DNA of 64,000 nt from Methylocystis heyeri (GCF_004802635.2 NZ_CP046052.1:1302001-1366000); one strand, 5' to 3'. Shown: positions 1 through 8,813, counted from the stretch's first letter. The notes: generated from the letters alone by a model not told the origin. Numbers and translations: made by a program.

Positions 1-199
1 GGAGCCCATAAACCACGGGGTCGCCCGGGCGGGTTTGCGGGCCCGCAGAAATTAACCTTATATTAATTCGTGAAAATTTATTCGCAATTTGCTCGGAGTT
101 TAGAATTTCCAGGGAAGGATTCGTTAAGGAAACGCTAACAATCTCTCGCCTTGAGACGCGCCGTTTCAGGACAGTTCGGCGCCGATTTCGAGGCCGACC
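1..199. other. Upstream region of the Tad genes
   Basis: This is an AT-rich stretch, unlike the GC-rich surroundings, that precedes the first Tad pseudopilin gene. It has several ATTAA and TTTAGAAT-like tracts between about 50 and 140, so it probably carries the promoter. I could not define a -35/-10 pair with confidence. The first 50 bases are GC-rich with a CCCGGGCGGGTTTGCGGGCCCG palindrome-like run that may be the end of an upstream element. Confidence 0.3.
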
Positions 200-829
200 A
201 TGAACGCAAAATTAACAAATCCCCAAAAGCGCGATCGGGCGCCGCGCCGCGCCCTCACTGCGATCCGCTGTTTTTCGAGAGATAAATCCGGCTCGACCAT
301 CGTCGAATTCGCGATGATCGCATTGCCGCTCTTCTTCATGCTCATCGCCATAATCGAGATCGGTTACGGCAATTTCTCGCAATATCGTTTGGACTCCGCC
401 GTTCAATCGACGGCGCGCCTCATCATGACGGGCGTGGTGCAGAATACGCAGTCCAACGGCCAGTCGCTCACGGCGCAGCAGTTTCGCGATCAGATCCTGT
501 GTCCGAAGCTCCCGGCGACGATGAACTGCAACAACGTCTTCGTGAACATCCAGGTGTTTTCCGAGCCGACCACTCTGGGGGTCGCCTCTCCTTACCTGCA
601 GTTCGTCAACGCCTCGGGCACGGGGCTCGTGACCCCGGCCCTGGACAACACCAAGAACTCCTACAACATCGGGATCGGCGCGAGCTATGTGACCATCCAG
701 GTCGTCTATCCCCAGCCCCTGTTCGCGACCAGTTATCTCTCTCCCGACGTGATGACCTACAACGGCGGCAAGGCCCGACTGCTGCAATCCACCGCCACAT
801 TCAAAAACGAACCCTTTCCGACCAACTGA
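200..829 (+). CDS. TadE-like pseudopilin (Tad/Flp pilus)
   Basis: A 209-residue protein of the TadE/TadG pseudopilin family, expected to help assemble or modulate Flp pili at the inner membrane. The pseudopilin signature is visible at about residues 30-60: a charged N-terminus, then the G/S-x-x-x-V-E-F motif (GSTIVEFAMIALPLFF) and one hydrophobic segment, with the conserved Glu after the processing region. The rest is a Ser/Thr/Asn-rich exported domain. It starts at ATG 200 after an AGGCCG stretch. The next gene begins 16 bases after its stop, so the three genes form an operon. The rest of the tad locus (cpa/tad ATPase and secretin) is not seen downstream. Confidence 0.85.
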   Translation: MNAKLTNPQKRDRAPRRALTAIRCFSRDKSGSTIVEFAMIALPLFFMLIAIIEIGYGNFSQYRLDSAVQSTARLIMTGVVQNTQSNGQSLTAQQFRDQILCPKLPATMNCNNVFVNIQVFSEPTTLGVASPYLQFVNASGTGLVTPALDNTKNSYNIGIGASYVTIQVVYPQPLFATSYLSPDVMTYNGGKARLLQSTATFKNEPFPTN

Positions 830-845
830 ACTGCGGAGTGCTGAC

Positions 846-1523
846 ATGTCGCGCTACGTCGCTAAATTCAAGGACTGCAACGCCGGACTCGCGGCGGTCG
901 AATTCTCGGTCGCCCTGCCCCTGCTGCTGGTGGTTCTGCTCGGCTTTTTCGAGCTCGACCGCTACGTCACAATGACGCGCAAGCTGGAGAACACGGCCAA
1001 TTCCATCGCCGAAATGCTGACCCAATCCCAGTCGGGAACCATCAGCGATCTCGACGTCGCCTTTGCGCGGGACGCGACTATGGTGCTGTTCCCCACGGTT
1101 CTGGCGGACGCGGCCCGTAAGGGCGTCGCCTGGAGCAACGATATACAGATTTCGATGAGCAGCATCGTGTTCGGCAAGACCAATCCGAACTGCTCTTCGA
1201 ATTGCGCCTACAACGCCCAGGTGGCCTGGAGCAGCGGCGGTCTCGGCGTATCTCGGCCCTGCAACCGCCTTCTCGACGCCGTGGACGACACCCAGGGGCC
1301 GTCGCGGACGAGCCTCCCCCGCGACGCCTTCGGACCCGTGCCGCTGATCGCGGTCGATCTCTCCTTCGACTACACGCCGCTTTTCGCGGCGAGCTTCATG
1401 CCGTCGCTCACCATCAAGCGTTCGGCCTTCATGCAGCCGCGCTACACGCTCGGCGCCGCCTATTTGAAATACGCGCCGGTCGCCGGCAGCGTTTCCCTCG
1501 TCACCACCTGCCCGGGATATTGA
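846..1523 (+). CDS. TadE/TadG-family pseudopilin
   Basis: A second TadE-like protein of 225 residues. The motif GLAAVEFSVALPLLLVVLLGFFELDRY lies at residues 13-39 in shorter blocks: the conserved VEF, then a single transmembrane helix and an acidic ELDR turn. The remainder is a predicted periplasmic domain with paired cysteines (Cys-Ser-Ser-Asn-Cys near residue 118). It sits between the TadE-like gene and the von Willebrand TadG-like gene, with a two-base gap to the latter. Function is inferred from family and context: a minor pseudopilin of the tight-adherence pilus. Confidence 0.85.
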   Translation: MSRYVAKFKDCNAGLAAVEFSVALPLLLVVLLGFFELDRYVTMTRKLENTANSIAEMLTQSQSGTISDLDVAFARDATMVLFPTVLADAARKGVAWSNDIQISMSSIVFGKTNPNCSSNCAYNAQVAWSSGGLGVSRPCNRLLDAVDDTQGPSRTSLPRDAFGPVPLIAVDLSFDYTPLFAASFMPSLTIKRSAFMQPRYTLGAAYLKYAPVAGSVSLVTTCPGY

Positions 1524-1525
1524 TC

Positions 1526-2977
1526 ATGCGCGCCGCAATTTCGAGCAAACTCGCCTCATTGATTTCCGACGAAAACGGCTCCGTCGCCACGATCATGGGA
1601 TTCGCCGTCATCCCGGTGTTGCTGGCGTCGGGAATCGCAGCCGATTACGCCGTCGCCCAAAGCGCGAAGACGCGGCTCGATTCCGCCGCCGACGCAGCGG
1701 CGCTGGCCGCCATCAAAGCCGCCGAGACGACCATGATCGCTCTCTCGGCAACCAACCCCAACGCAGCCAGCCAGGCCAGACTCGACGGCCAGGCCCAGGG
1801 GAGCAAATCCTTCCTGGCGCAGGCGGGCAAAAACGGCGCGAACCTCACCTCCGGCCCGACGATTTCAGTCTCGATCAATGGGCGCACGATTTCGGCGTCC
1901 GCGTCCTACAACGCCTCCGTGCCGACCAATTTCGGCAAGATCGCAGGCATGAAGACGATGAACATGCAGAACACGGCCGCCGCTTCGGTGACGATGCCGA
2001 AATATATGGATTTCTACCTGCTGCTCGACGTCTCTGGCTCGATGGGGCTTCCCTCCACTCCCGCCGGAGAAGTCGCGCTCGCCGCCGTCAACCCTGACGA
2101 ACGCGCCAACTACCCCACCGGCTGCCGCTTCGCCTGTCATTTCCCGGGGTCGCAGGGCTATACTTTGGCGAGGGCCAACAACATACAGTTGCGCGTCGAT
2201 GCGGTGGGCGCCGGCGTGGCCGAGCTCATGGGCCAGGCCCAGAAGACGCAGGTTCTTCCCAATCAATATCGCGTCGGGGTCTATCCGTTCATCCTGCACG
2301 CCAACACTTTCGTCGATCTGACGTCGGATCTTTCCGGCGACGCCTATTCGGTGGCGACCGCGATCAATTACAACCCTGCCACCGGATCGACCGATTTCGG
2401 CAAGCTGCTCGACGTCGGCAACGAGAGCGTTTTCGCCTCCTCGTTCAATCCCAATTACCGGGTGACCTCCAATTCGCCCGCCGATGTCTATCCCATGGGC
2501 GCGGGCGGCACTCATATCGAAAACATCTTCAACGACATCAGCGCAAAGATCGTCACCGTCGGCGACGGCTCGTCTCAGGCTTCTCGCCAGCCCTTCGTCA
2601 TGTTCGTTTCCGACGGAATGGAGGACAGCCAGTGGTACACCAGATCTGGCGGGTGGACCGGCTACACCACCTACCCGACGGCGCCGGGCGTGACGGTTTC
2701 GATCCGCGCATTGGATTCGACCTATTGCAACGTCCTGAAGAACCGCGGCGTCACGGTCGCGGTGCTGCAAATCCCCTACCCGCCTTTCGCCAACCCACAG
2801 AGCTTCGGCAACTATCAGGAATACAAGGCCAATAACGCGCAGCCTAATCTATCGCCCGCCATGCAGGCCTGCGCTTCTCCGGGCTTCTACACCTACGCCA
2901 GCACGCCTCAGGATATTGCGGCTGGCATTCAGAAGCTTTTCTTCCAGGCGGTTCAGCTCGCGCGCCTGACGCAATAA
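1526..2977 (+). CDS. TadG-like protein with vWA domain
   Basis: A 483-residue TadG-like protein. Residues 12-45 hold the putative TadE/Flp-type membrane helix (DENGSVATIMGFAVIPVLLA) followed by an AADAAALAA helix typical of putative Flp pilus-assembly TadG proteins. The vWA fold begins near residue 155 with the MIDAS motif DVSGSMG, and a later VMFVSDGMED matches the second conserved aspartate strand. The open frame extends upstream to 1202, but ATG 1526 lies two bases after the preceding stop and restores the usual N-terminus, so I chose it. It is probably anchored in the membrane with the vWA domain in the periplasm. It closes the operon and is followed by a dispersed repeat. Confidence 0.85.
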   Translation: MRAAISSKLASLISDENGSVATIMGFAVIPVLLASGIAADYAVAQSAKTRLDSAADAAALAAIKAAETTMIALSATNPNAASQARLDGQAQGSKSFLAQAGKNGANLTSGPTISVSINGRTISASASYNASVPTNFGKIAGMKTMNMQNTAAASVTMPKYMDFYLLLDVSGSMGLPSTPAGEVALAAVNPDERANYPTGCRFACHFPGSQGYTLARANNIQLRVDAVGAGVAELMGQAQKTQVLPNQYRVGVYPFILHANTFVDLTSDLSGDAYSVATAINYNPATGSTDFGKLLDVGNESVFASSFNPNYRVTSNSPADVYPMGAGGTHIENIFNDISAKIVTVGDGSSQASRQPFVMFVSDGMEDSQWYTRSGGWTGYTTYPTAPGVTVSIRALDSTYCNVLKNRGVTVAVLQIPYPPFANPQSFGNYQEYKANNAQPNLSPAMQACASPGFYTYASTPQDIAAGIQKLFFQAVQLARLTQ

Positions 2978-3010
2978 TACGGTTTCCGGCTGAATGAAGC
3001 GGCTTCGCGC

Positions 3011-3092
3011 CGTCATCGCGAGGAGCGTAAGCTCCGCGGCGATCCAGGAGGACTGGCTCGGCTCTGGATCGCTTCGCTTCGCTCGCGATGAC
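3011..3092. repeat. Dispersed palindromic repeat, family A
   Basis: The ends form an inverted repeat: CGTCATCGCGAGGAGCG at the left and CGCTCGCGATGAC at the right, with GATCCAGG/CTGGATC inside. Related copies lie at 14198-14322, 18295-18375, 43755-43793 (half copy) and 48677-48764. All are between genes, as expected of REP/BIME-like elements. Confidence 0.75.
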
Positions 3093-3186
3093 CCGAACTG
3101 ACCAGTCGGAAGCGGTACAACAAGGCTTAAAACAATCCAAGGAAACCGACCGGCGGGCGATCATCGCCCGCCATTTTGCACTTAGA

Positions 3187-3894
3187 TCAGTGCCGCACGC
3201 GGATGCGATCCTTGCGCGCGGCGCCACGCTCCGTGGTCGCAAGATTTATGATATGCGGATTGGAGCGATAGGGCTCGGCCGGCACATAGACCGTTCTGAC
3301 CGGAGCGCCATAAACCGGCCCCGGCGGGGGATAGGGCGGCGCATAAGCCGGCGCGGCGTAATAGCTCGGCGCATAGGCGTTCACGGTGTAGGCCGCGGGA
3401 ACCGGGGGCCCGTAATCGCCATAATAGCCCGCATCGGCGTAATAGACTCCGCCGCCGCCGTAATATCCGCCCCAATAGGCCGCGCCGTAATCGCCGAAGC
3501 CTCCGTAGCCCCTGTGGTGGAATTGGCCGTGGTCGAAGGCTTGACGGCCGCCGCCATGCCAGCCGGCGCGGCCGTCGAAGCCATCGCCCCAACCGCCGCC
3601 AAATCCGCCATGGCCGCGGCCATAGGCGCTCTCCCAATGCACGCCGAGACCAGGACCATAGTCGCTGCCGCCGACCCAATGGCCGCCAGCGCCCCCGGCC
3701 GAACCATTGCCGATATAGCCGAGCCCGCGATGGGCGCCTCCGAAGCGTCCGCCGCCGAAATGAGCGCCGCCGAAATGGCCGCCGCCGCCTCCCCCGCCGC
3801 CGCGACCACCGGCCAGGGCGCCGTCGGCCCCAAAGGCCGCGGCCATCGCCGCAGCCGCGGCAATGGCGCAAAGCAGTTTTGATTTGAAACGCAT
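3187..3894 (-). CDS. Gly/Tyr/Pro-rich exported protein
   Basis: A 235-residue low-complexity protein. Residues 1-28 form a signal peptide (MRFKSKLLCAIAAAAAMAAAF, ending ALAG). A Gly/His-rich domain with repeated GGAHFGG, GGRFGG and WGD units follows. Then comes a Tyr/Pro-rich stretch of YGG, YYA and PPYPPP units, and a more ordinary basic C-terminus ending RIRVRH. The composition opens long frames on the other strand and in other frames. This frame is preferred because it alone has a clean signal peptide. Similar envelope proteins of unknown role are common in Hyphomicrobiales. Function unknown. Confidence 0.6.
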   Translation of the reverse strand: MRFKSKLLCAIAAAAAMAAAFGADGALAGGRGGGGGGGGHFGGAHFGGGRFGGAHRGLGYIGNGSAGGAGGHWVGGSDYGPGLGVHWESAYGRGHGGFGGGWGDGFDGRAGWHGGGRQAFDHGQFHHRGYGGFGDYGAAYWGGYYGGGGVYYADAGYYGDYGPPVPAAYTVNAYAPSYYAAPAYAPPYPPPGPVYGAPVRTVYVPAEPYRSNPHIINLATTERGAARKDRIRVRH

Positions 3895-4138
3895 ATGCGT
3901 GCCCTTTCTTTACTTAATCAGGGCGAATCCCCGCTCCAGGGGCGGAAATCGCGTCTTTTTGGGACGCCTGAAGGCGCCGACGCGACGACATGGCAATAAA
4001 TGATCCGTTAATACGTTCCTGTCCACCAGCCTGTGACAGGCGGAAGAACGCAATGCTCCGGCCCTTTCCGCGCGGCTGAAGCTCCGCGCGGAAAACGGCC
4101 CCATAAACAATTTCCCGCGATGCGCTCGACCCGGCCCC

Positions 4139-5551
4139 TCAGGCGCCGAGGCGGGCCTTTATCGCGTGCTCGGCCAGAGTCTTGCCGAGAGACCACACCG
4201 CAGAAGGCGCCCGATGCGCGTCGGCGATCACCGCGGCGAAGGACGTTTCGATCCATTCGCAGTCGGCGTCGCTGAGTGTCAACGAAGGCAGCAGCTTGAT
4301 CGTGTGATTGCCGTGGCCGGCGACCTGGGTGAGCACCTTGTGGTCGCGGAACAAAGGAATGCTGATGAGCTGGCAGAACAGGCCCGAATTCACGGTCTCG
4401 AGCAGGTTCCAAGCGGCTTTCAGCTTGAACGACTGCGGCGGGCCGAACTCGATTCCGATCATCAGCCCCTTTCCGCGCACGTCGGCGACGAGCTCGAAAT
4501 CCTTGGCCATGGATTTGAACGACTCGATCAGCCGGCGACCCTGGTTCGCGGAATTTTCGACCAGCTTCTCCTGCTCGATGACGTCCAGCGTCGCAATGCC
4601 CGCCGCCATGGCCATGTCGTTCTTGGAGAAGGTCGAGCCGTGCACGACCGCGCGATCCATGCGGTCGAAGACCTTGTCGAACACCCATTTGCGCGTAAGC
4701 ACGGCGCCCACCGGAATATGGCCGCCGGACAGCGCCTTGGCGAGGATCACCATGTCGGGTTCGACGCCGTAATGGTCGATCGCGAGGAAGGCGCCGGTGC
4801 GGCCGATCCCGGTCTGGATTTCGTCGGCGACGAACAAAGTCCCGTATTTACGGCACAGATCCGCGACGCCGCGCAGATAGTCGTCGTCGGGGATGTTCAC
4901 GCCCTTGCCCTGGATCGGCTCCACGAAAAAGGCCGCGACATCGCGCTTCTTCAAGGCTTCTTCGAGCGCCGGAAGATCGTTGAACGGAACCTCTCGTGCG
5001 TCGGGAAGCATCGGCCCGAAGCCGGTCTTGAAGATGGCGTCGCCGTTCATGGCCAGCGAGCCGTAGGTCAGGCCGTGGAAGGAATGGGCGCAATGCAAAA
5101 TGCCGGACCGCCCCGTCGCGGCGCGAGCGAATTTGATCGCCGCCTCGATCGATTCCGTGCCGGAGTTTGCGAAGAAGACCTTATCCAGCCACGGCGTGTA
5201 GCGCAGCAGCCGCTCCGCCAGCACGCCGGCCAGCGCCGAAACGTCCAGCTGAACGAGATTGGGCAGCTCCGCATTGAGGACGCCGATCAGGGCGTCGCGC
5301 ACGACGGGGTGGTTGCGGCCCACGGCGAAAACGCCCCAGCCGCTCAACAGATCGAGGTAACGGGTCCCGGTGCGATCGTAGAGATAGGCGCCGACGCCGC
5401 GGTTGAAACCGACGTCGTAGCCGATGGTTTTGAGGACGCGCACCCACATTTCGTTGAGATGTTGGGAATGCAGCGCATAGCGTTCGTCCGCCCGCGCGTT
5501 CGCCAGCCCCGCGATATCCACCGGCGACTCGAGCTTTGTCGGAACAGTCAT
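4139..5551 (-). CDS. hpnO: Class III aminotransferase, HpnO-like
   Basis: A 470-residue PLP-dependent class III (ornithine/acetylornithine type) aminotransferase. Visible features are the substrate and PLP loop LDLLSGWGVFAVGRNHP, the phosphate-binding NSGTESIEAAIKFAR, FVADEIQTGIGRTG with the PLP-ring aspartate, and the Schiff-base lysine in ILAKALSGGHIPVGA. The closest family I recognise by motif and length is HpnO, which makes the amino group of aminobacteriohopanetriol. No other hopanoid gene is nearby, so the specific role is inferred. The frame runs up to 5857 without homology. ATG codons at 5554 and 5551 follow GGAG, and 5551 has the better spacing (6 bases). An acetylornithine or diaminobutyrate-type aminotransferase is the alternative. 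Confidence 0.75.
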   Translation of the reverse strand: MTVPTKLESPVDIAGLANARADERYALHSQHLNEMWVRVLKTIGYDVGFNRGVGAYLYDRTGTRYLDLLSGWGVFAVGRNHPVVRDALIGVLNAELPNLVQLDVSALAGVLAERLLRYTPWLDKVFFANSGTESIEAAIKFARAATGRSGILHCAHSFHGLTYGSLAMNGDAIFKTGFGPMLPDAREVPFNDLPALEEALKKRDVAAFFVEPIQGKGVNIPDDDYLRGVADLCRKYGTLFVADEIQTGIGRTGAFLAIDHYGVEPDMVILAKALSGGHIPVGAVLTRKWVFDKVFDRMDRAVVHGSTFSKNDMAMAAGIATLDVIEQEKLVENSANQGRRLIESFKSMAKDFELVADVRGKGLMIGIEFGPPQSFKLKAAWNLLETVNSGLFCQLISIPLFRDHKVLTQVAGHGNHTIKLLPSLTLSDADCEWIETSFAAVIADAHRAPSAVWSLGKTLAEHAIKARLGA

Positions 5552-6182
5552 CATAGGCTCCAAATTTGCTTCAGACCGCCCGGCGCGCCCTCTCGGCCAA
5601 GCTCCAGGAACGCATTCTCGACCGCTTTTGCGACTGGAACGGCTCCAACTCTTTTTTCGACGCGATTTCGATCGCTCGCAGGATTCCTTTTGGGCGTCTC
5701 GAGGACGCCGATCGCCTTGCGAGAGGCCGCTGGGCCTCTTTGGCCGCCCGTCGCTTTGCGCCGAAAGCGGGGAGCGAGCCGAAAGCGCGCCGGCGCTTCC
5801 TCGAACGGACCGCGCTTCTCGGTCTCCACTCTTATGAGGGGCGGAGGCGGAGCGCAACGCATATGTCCGATCTGCTTTATGGAGCTATTATCCGAAAGGC
5901 GCCTCCCGGTCGAGCGGATCGCTCCGGAGGCAGGGCGCCCGCTGGCGCTTCTTTGATATTCGCCAAGAAACGAGTCGCGATTGTCTTGATGTGCGACAAG
6001 CGTTCGGGACCGCTCCACGCCGTCCACAGCAAATAACGAAAGGTTAAAAATCCGGGTTGGAGTAACCGTGGCGAATGATATGGTTACTTGAGTGATTCAT
6101 CGGCGCATCGCCGATTCGGCCAGGACGCGGCGCTCTTTTCAGCTGCGCCGGCCAGCGCTGGATCAGCAGGGGGGTTGGTCAG
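5552..6182. other. Divergent intergenic region, no gene supported
   Basis: About 630 bases between the divergent aminotransferase and cold-shock genes. Open frames occur on both strands but have low-complexity Arg-rich products and no recognisable motif or ribosome site. The part nearest the cold-shock gene (about 6040-6180) is comparatively AT-rich and would hold its promoter and a long 5' leader, as is usual for cold-shock genes. I see no clear terminator or repeat. Confidence 0.4.
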
Positions 6183-6770
6183 TTGGGAGTAAAATCCGAT
6201 TTTCAAAATGAGTTTGGTTTGCCCGCCACGCTTGCGGAAGGCGATGAAGCCGGACTCGATCTTGTCGAAATCGCCGGCTCGATCAAGTGGTTCGACGTAG
6301 CCAAAGGCTATGGTTTCATTGTGCCCGACGACGGCTCCGCCGATGTCCTCCTGCATGTGACGACTCTTCGCCGCTCCGGCCACCAGGCCGCGCAGGAAGG
6401 CGCGCGCGTGGTTTGCGAAGCGCATCGCCGCTCGAAAGGCATGCAGGTCTTCCGTGTCATCACCATGGACGAATCGACTGCGGTTCATCCCTCGCAATCG
6501 GCCGCCGGGCGCACGCACACGCAAGTCGTTCCGGTCGGCGGCTACGAGATCGCGATCGTAAAGTGGTTCAATCGCGTCAAAGGTTTTGGTTTCCTCACCC
6601 GCGGAGAAGGCACGGCCGACATCTTCCTTCACATGGAGACGGTCAGACGCTTCGGTCTCGCGGAGTTGAAGCCGGGCGACAGCGTCCTCGTGCGCTACGG
6701 CGATGGCCCCAAGGGCCTGATGGCTGCCGAGGTTCGCCTGCTCGACAACAAGGGTCCCGCCTCGCACTAA
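6183..6770 (+). CDS. Double cold-shock domain protein
   Basis: A 195-residue protein with two cold-shock (OB-fold) domains. The first, about residues 30-95, has GSIKWFDVAKGYGFIVPDDG with RNP1-type KGYGFI. The second, about 122-190, has IVKWFNRVKGFGFLTRGEG then DIFLHMETV, the RNP2-like element. Single-stranded nucleic-acid binding is expected. In the first domain RNP2 is altered to DVLLHVTTLR, with Leu-Leu in place of the usual hydrophobic-Phe. Translation probably starts at TTG 6183, eight bases after a strong AGGGGGG ribosome site. The tandem CSD layout is a known alphaproteobacterial form. Confidence 0.88.
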   Translation: MGVKSDFQNEFGLPATLAEGDEAGLDLVEIAGSIKWFDVAKGYGFIVPDDGSADVLLHVTTLRRSGHQAAQEGARVVCEAHRRSKGMQVFRVITMDESTAVHPSQSAAGRTHTQVVPVGGYEIAIVKWFNRVKGFGFLTRGEGTADIFLHMETVRRFGLAELKPGDSVLVRYGDGPKGLMAAEVRLLDNKGPASH

Positions 6771-6943
6771 CGCCTTTCCCGGTCGTCAGCGGCGCCCTTG
6801 CGGCAGCGCTTCGCAAAGCGCATTCTCCCAAGGGCGGCGGCGACCTCGGAACTCCCCCGGCGATGCTGGCGTCGCCCCGCTTTCTGTTCCGCGACCTCTT
6901 GTAAGCCGGATAATCGTCCATGAGCAAAGCGGAGCCCCTTTCT

Positions 6944-7405
6944 ATGAGCTTTCTCTCGCCTTTGCGGGCTTTTTTGGCCATGGCGGCGGTCGCGGCGAGC
7001 CTTTCCGCGGCCTGCGCGGCCGAGGCGCCGCTCGAGCGGCTCGAAATCGTCACCTCCTCCGGCGCTCATCAATTTCAGGTGGAAGTCGCGCGCACCGAGG
7101 AGCAACGCGAGAAGGGGCTGATGGAGCGGCGCTCCATGCCCCGCGACCAGGGAATGCTGTTCGAATTCCACGTCGAGCAGCCGGTCGCCATGTGGATGAA
7201 GAACACCTACATTCCGCTCGACATGGTTTTCGTGTCGCGGCGCGGGCGCGTCACCGGAGTGGCCGAGAACGCCACGCCGATGTCGGAAGAGATCATTCCT
7301 TCGGGCCAGCCCGCCTATGCCGTCATTGAACTCAACGCCGGCGTGGCCCGCGAGATCAAACTGAAGATCGGCGACGACGTGCGCCATCCGGCATTCAAGC
7401 GCTGA
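6944..7405 (+). CDS. DUF192 family exported protein
   Basis: A 153-residue protein with a signal peptide (about residues 1-27, ending SAACAAE) followed by a complete DUF192 domain. Family hallmarks are REKGLMERRSMPRDQGMLFEF, MWMKNTYIPLDMVFV and AVIELNAGVA. The family's biochemical role is not established. ATG 6944 has a GGAG nine bases upstream. An in-frame ATG at 6920 would add eight residues but has only a weak ribosome site. It is a stand-alone gene convergent with the TetR gene downstream. Confidence 0.85.
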   Translation: MSFLSPLRAFLAMAAVAASLSAACAAEAPLERLEIVTSSGAHQFQVEVARTEEQREKGLMERRSMPRDQGMLFEFHVEQPVAMWMKNTYIPLDMVFVSRRGRVTGVAENATPMSEEIIPSGQPAYAVIELNAGVAREIKLKIGDDVRHPAFKR

Positions 7406-7566
7406 CGCGCATTTCCCCCGGATCGCGCGAGCGACAAGGGACCCCGCACGAGCTCTTCGTCACAAAAGCAGGACGCCGATTGGTCGGCTCGCGTCATTGC
7501 GCGCGGCGATGCAATCAACCCAGTCCACCTGGACCGCCCTCAGTTTGCTGACAAACCTCTGAGGCG

Positions 7567-7612
7567 ACCTCGTCCTGCGAGACGCGAGCAAAGCACGCTC
7601 CTCGAGATGAGC
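7567..7612. repeat. Palindromic repeat, family C, copy 1
   Basis: The sequence CCTCGTCCTGCGAGACGC then GCTCCTCGAGATGAGC is imperfectly self-complementary. It matches, in inverted orientation, the second copy at 7637-7689. The core GAGGAGC...GCGTCTCG is shared. This kind of short intergenic palindrome is widespread in Hyphomicrobiales genomes. Confidence 0.6.
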
Positions 7613-7627
7613 CTAAAGGCAGCTGAC

Positions 7628-7689
7628 AAAAAAAGAAGCCCCTCATGCCGAGGAGCCTGCAAAGCAGGCGTCTCGAAGCGCAAGGGGCT
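7628..7689 (-). terminator. Hairpin terminator of TetR gene (repeat family C, copy 2)
   Basis: On the minus strand an outer stem AGCCCCT/AGGGGCT and inner stems GAGACGCCTGC/GCAGGCTCCTC are followed by TTCTTTTTTTG (A-run at 7628-7634). A repeat copy appears to have been recruited as the terminator of the TetR gene that ends at 7861. Confidence 0.6.
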
Positions 7690-7860
7690 ATATCGCGAGT
7701 TTGTCGGCAGTCGGCGCGTTCGGTTCAAACGCAGTCGAACGCGCTTCAAATCTCATTGACGGAGCATGTTCCTTTCCGCCGCTTCGCACTTTTTGGGAAC
7801 CTGTTCCAAGCGCGTCGAGTTGCATTCGACGCGCTCGAGATCGAACGGATTGCCCACGCG

Positions 7861-8625
7861 TCACGCGCTTGCGTGCGGATGATGTTCGTAATCGTCCTCG
7901 GCCTCGTGATGATGATGATGCGAGTGGCGGCCGGATCGCCGTTGCGCGCCATCGAAGAGTTTTTGCGCCAGCGAGAAAAACGGCTCCGTCATGCGCACGA
8001 GATCTTCTGCGCGATCCACGAATTTCTCACCTCGGCTCAATTCGCGGTCGAGCGCTGACAGAGCGCGGGCGTGTTCGCCGGCCCGATCCTCGCGCCAGGC
8101 GTCGAGCACCTTTTTCCAGGCGTGGGCCAAGCCCTGCAGCTTGAGCGCGCCGACAGGCCCCTCGCTGTCGATATCGGCGGCCTCAAGCATGAACCTCATC
8201 GAGTTTACGATTTCCCGGTTCAGCGCGGTCGCGGACAACGGGTCCTTGGCCGCCCATTCGGCGATATTCAGCACCGCGTCACGATAGGGCTCGAGCGCGT
8301 CGAGCCGATGCGAAAGGACGTGATACAGCCGCTCCCGCGACGGCTCGTCCTCGTAGGAACGGGAAGGATTTTCGAGCACCTTGCGATCGATCCGCCGCAA
8401 AAATGCGCCGAGCACAGCGCCTTTCGAAGGGAAGGCGTCACGGAAATCGGCGAGCGACACGCCCGCCTCCCGGGCGATGTCGGTGATCGTGGTGGCGCCG
8501 AAATCACGCCGCGCCGCCAACCGCAGCAGGGCGTCGACGATGGCTTCGCGGGTCCCTCCCGCCGGCGCTGTCGCCGAGGCGGCGTCATAGCGCGCGCCTG
8601 GAAATGTCCCGGGGCCGGTTGTCAT
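7861..8625 (-). CDS. TetR-family regulator with His-rich tail
   Basis: A 254-residue TetR-type repressor. The N-terminal helix-turn-helix lies at about residues 25-70 (REAIVDALLRLAARRDFGATTITDIAREAGVS in family layout, then ADFRDAFPSKGAVLGAFL). The middle is a helical ligand domain. The last about 20 residues are a strongly His/acid-rich tail: five adjacent histidines, then EAEDDYEHHPHA. Such a tail suggests metal binding, but this is inference. ATG 8625 has AGGAG seven bases upstream; the frame opens at TTG 8631, too close to that site. No obvious target gene is adjacent. Confidence 0.85.
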   Translation of the reverse strand: MTTGPGTFPGARYDAASATAPAGGTREAIVDALLRLAARRDFGATTITDIAREAGVSLADFRDAFPSKGAVLGAFLRRIDRKVLENPSRSYEDEPSRERLYHVLSHRLDALEPYRDAVLNIAEWAAKDPLSATALNREIVNSMRFMLEAADIDSEGPVGALKLQGLAHAWKKVLDAWREDRAGEHARALSALDRELSRGEKFVDRAEDLVRMTEPFFSLAQKLFDGAQRRSGRHSHHHHHEAEDDYEHHPHASA

Positions 8626-8813
8626 GACCAATCTCCTGCATTTCGCGCCCGCGGGCGCCTCATCTCGGGGTTTGTTGTCCCTGCTAAATAGGCCTGAGCC
8701 GGCGTCCGGCCAAGTCTTTCAGACGGCGGCCGGGATGTAGCCGAAACGGGACCGAAGCTTGCGCGAGTTTCCAATCGAAGGCGAGAGCCTTTCGATTTGC
8801 GCGGAAATGCGCC

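Larger units (their letters stand above)
7406..7860. other. Convergent intergenic region with repeats
   Basis: Between the convergent DUF192 and TetR genes. It holds two mutually inverted copies of a palindromic repeat (7567-7612 and 7637-7689, listed separately). The remainder, 7690-7860, shows no gene. Confidence 0.5.

Noticed and set aside
3088-3882. Long plus-strand frame opposite the Gly-rich protein (264 codons)
   Set aside because: It is an Ala/Arg-rich mirror of a low-complexity gene, with no signal peptide or domain.
4166-5956. 596-codon plus-strand frame across the aminotransferase
   Set aside because: It is antisense to a clear class III aminotransferase; its product has no motif.
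5551-6027. 158-codon minus-strand frame upstream of the aminotransferase
   Set aside because: No ribosome site or motif, and it overlaps the promoter region.
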